From an uncultured Porphyromonas sp. (GTDB taxonomy: Bacteria; Bacteroidota; Bacteroidia; Bacteroidales; Porphyromonadaceae): a stretch of 64,000 bases of DNA. The first letter of the stretch is position 1; each line of letters starts with the position of its first letter. The DNA is taken from positions 1-64,000 of the forward strand of contig CAKRMU010000008.1 in NCBI GenBank assembly GCA_934364985.1, in the 5' to 3' direction. Made by a program: the position numbers and the translations under genes. The notes under the pieces were generated by a model, which was not told the origin of the DNA, made no database searches, and saw only the letters and a program-made list of their open reading frames with translations. Positions 62,752 through 64,000 of the stretch are shown here, in pieces.

Positions 62752-64000
62752 AACAAGGATGCTATAGATACATATTCTTTTTGTGCATTGCCTTAATGCC
62801 TCTCGGAGCATTGGCACAGCAAAAGTCGGCAGAAGTACAAAGACTGGAGCAGAAACGTAAGGCTATGCAAGCCGAAATAGCACGTGTCGATGAAGCTTTA
62901 AAGCAAAAAACGACGTCAGTACGTGAACAGTTTCAGCAACTAACTTTACTGGAGGGGCAGATCGAAGCACGAAAGCAGGTCATCGTAGCTCTCGAGTCGG
63001 AAATAACGGAGACCGATAAGCAACTGTACTCTTTGGAGCAAGAAATCGCTAAGCTTCAGACACAATTTGAGAAACGACAAGAGGGATACGTCAAATCGTT
63101 GAGGGCATTGCAGAGAGGCAATAATATGCAAGACCAATTGCTTTTTATCCTTTCCGCCGAAGACTTTGCCCAAGGTATGCGAAGAGCGAGGTACCTAAAG
63201 GAGTATGCTACATGGCAAAAAGCGGAGGGAGAGAAGTTGCGTTCACTCAGACAAAAGTTGGATCAACAAAAGAGCGAATTGGAGCTACAACGTAAAGAAA
63301 AAGCCCTACTCTTGCAGAGCAGAGAGCAAGAACAAAGTAAGCTCGAGGACGATAAAAAGCGGATGCAGATACGCGTTAATGCCCTTAAAGGAGAGGAGAA
63401 ACAACTACGAAATGAACTCGCTAAACGGAAGAAGCAAGCAGCTAATCTGAATAAGCAGATTGAAGAACAAATCGCCAAGGAGATACGAGAGGCAGAGGAG
63501 GCAAGACGTAAAGCTTTGGCAAAAGATAAGGCACCTAATCGTACCGCAGCAACCAAGGGCGGTTATGCGATGACGCAAGAAGAGACCAAGCTTTCCCGAA
63601 ACTTTGCAGACAATCGTGGCAAACTACCGATGCCTATAAGCGGTAGCTACAGGATAGTAAGTCACTTTGGCATACAACGACATGCTGGTCTTACGCACGT
63701 ACAAGTGCAAAATAACGGCATTGATATTCAGGGAAGTCCGGGAGCCGAAGCTAGGGCTGTCTTCGACGGAGAAGTGACAACCATCTTCTCCATGGAGGGA
63801 TATAATGCCAATGTTATAGTGAGACATGGTAATTATTTAACGGTATATAGCAATCTCTCATCGGTATATGTGACGAAAGGAAGTAAGGTCAAGACAGGTC
63901 AGGCTATCGGGAAAATTTATCAGGATCCTGATATGGGAGGGGCGACGATTCTGCACTTCCAAGTTTGGAAAGAACGGAATAAACTAAATCCGGAAAGCTG
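62748..64000 (+). CDS. EnvC-like murein hydrolase activator (partial, runs off the window)
   Basis: Open from ATG 62748 to the window end (417 codons, no stop). It has a signal peptide (YIFFLCIALMPLGALA), then a long coiled coil from about residue 25 to 265 (VQRLEQKRKAMQAEIARVDE, and QSKLEDDKKRMQIRVNALKG). A LytM/M23 domain begins with SYRIVSHFGIQRHAGL. The domain looks catalytically degenerate: the HxxxD site reads NNGIDI, without His, and the HxH site reads ILHFQ. This matches EnvC, which does not cut peptidoglycan itself but activates amidases at the division site. The missing C-terminus should be about 20-30 residues. Confidence 0.88.
   Translation, partial: MKQGCYRYIFFLCIALMPLGALAQQKSAEVQRLEQKRKAMQAEIARVDEALKQKTTSVREQFQQLTLLEGQIEARKQVIVALESEITETDKQLYSLEQEIAKLQTQFEKRQEGYVKSLRALQRGNNMQDQLLFILSAEDFAQGMRRARYLKEYATWQKAEGEKLRSLRQKLDQQKSELELQRKEKALLLQSREQEQSKLEDDKKRMQIRVNALKGEEKQLRNELAKRKKQAANLNKQIEEQIAKEIREAEEARRKALAKDKAPNRTAATKGGYAMTQEETKLSRNFADNRGKLPMPISGSYRIVSHFGIQRHAGLTHVQVQNNGIDIQGSPGAEARAVFDGEVTTIFSMEGYNANVIVRHGNYLTVYSNLSSVYVTKGSKVKTGQAIGKIYQDPDMGGATILHFQVWKERNKLNPES

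Overview
The window reads as a chromosomal segment of a Bacteroidota bacterium, most likely a Porphyromonas or close relative. The evidence is: -7 boxes of the form TAnnTTTG (one complete TTTG-N19-TACCTTTG promoter before murF); an S46 dipeptidyl-peptidase, a PCMD lipoprotein and a DUF4292 lipoprotein; and a five-gene 4-hydroxybutyrate set (abfD, NifU-like, CoA-transferase, 4hbD, sucD) like that known from P. gingivalis. No phage, insertion sequence, CRISPR array or rRNA was seen. Genus assignment is inference.

Layout. 1-201: tail of a C5-cytosine DNA methyltransferase, then a small HAD phosphatase. 9183-723 (minus): a ten-gene run, kdsA, nucleotidyltransferase, miaA, S4 protein, histidine phosphatase, Na/Ca antiporter, zinc-type ABC binding protein and ATPase (no permease), pdxB, glycosyltransferase. 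11940-10005 (minus): PCMD lipoprotein plus outer-membrane barrel. 12.6-15.8 kb: cobalamin riboswitch and nrdDG. 16.1-22.4 kb: a second cobalamin riboswitch and the 4-hydroxybutyrate/butyrate operon, closed by a strong hairpin. 22.8-23.8 kb (minus): an L,D-transpeptidase-like lipoprotein. 24.2-31.6 kb: purH, mreBCD, mrdA, rodA. 32-37.3 kb: rnr, ruvB, a flippase and a wrecked umuDC remnant. 37.4-44.5 kb: acyl-CoA synthetase, tRNA/rRNA methyltransferase, ispD, recG, mnmG, followed by an exact parS site. 44.8-49.5 kb: uvrC, dtd, mazG, deoC, divergent aroA; then tRNA-His. 50-53 kb: DPP7-type peptidase, aroK, then an AT-rich gap with four exact DnaA boxes. 53.4-64 kb: U32 peptidase; ansA with an MBL hydrolase (minus); murF-zupT (minus); TPR protein, DUF4292 lipoprotein and an EnvC-like protein cut by the window end.

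Three things stand out. (1) A family of intergenic arrays made of 17-bp near-palindromic units (core ATACC..GTAT or ATACCCTATAT) separated by exactly 6 bp (23-bp period), usually four units in 86 bp, occurs at nine loci in strict register plus several decayed ones; nothing annotated explains them. (2) A cobalamin riboswitch lies ahead of the succinyl-CoA to crotonyl-CoA operon, suggesting that B12 decides between propionate (B12-dependent methylmalonyl-CoA mutase) and butyrate. (3) DnaA-box cluster, parS and a local switch of G/C strand bias near 53 kb together point to the chromosomal replication origin.

All calls come from reading sequence and translations; no database search was possible. 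Skew statements rest on hand-counted 60-base rows, not on a computed profile.
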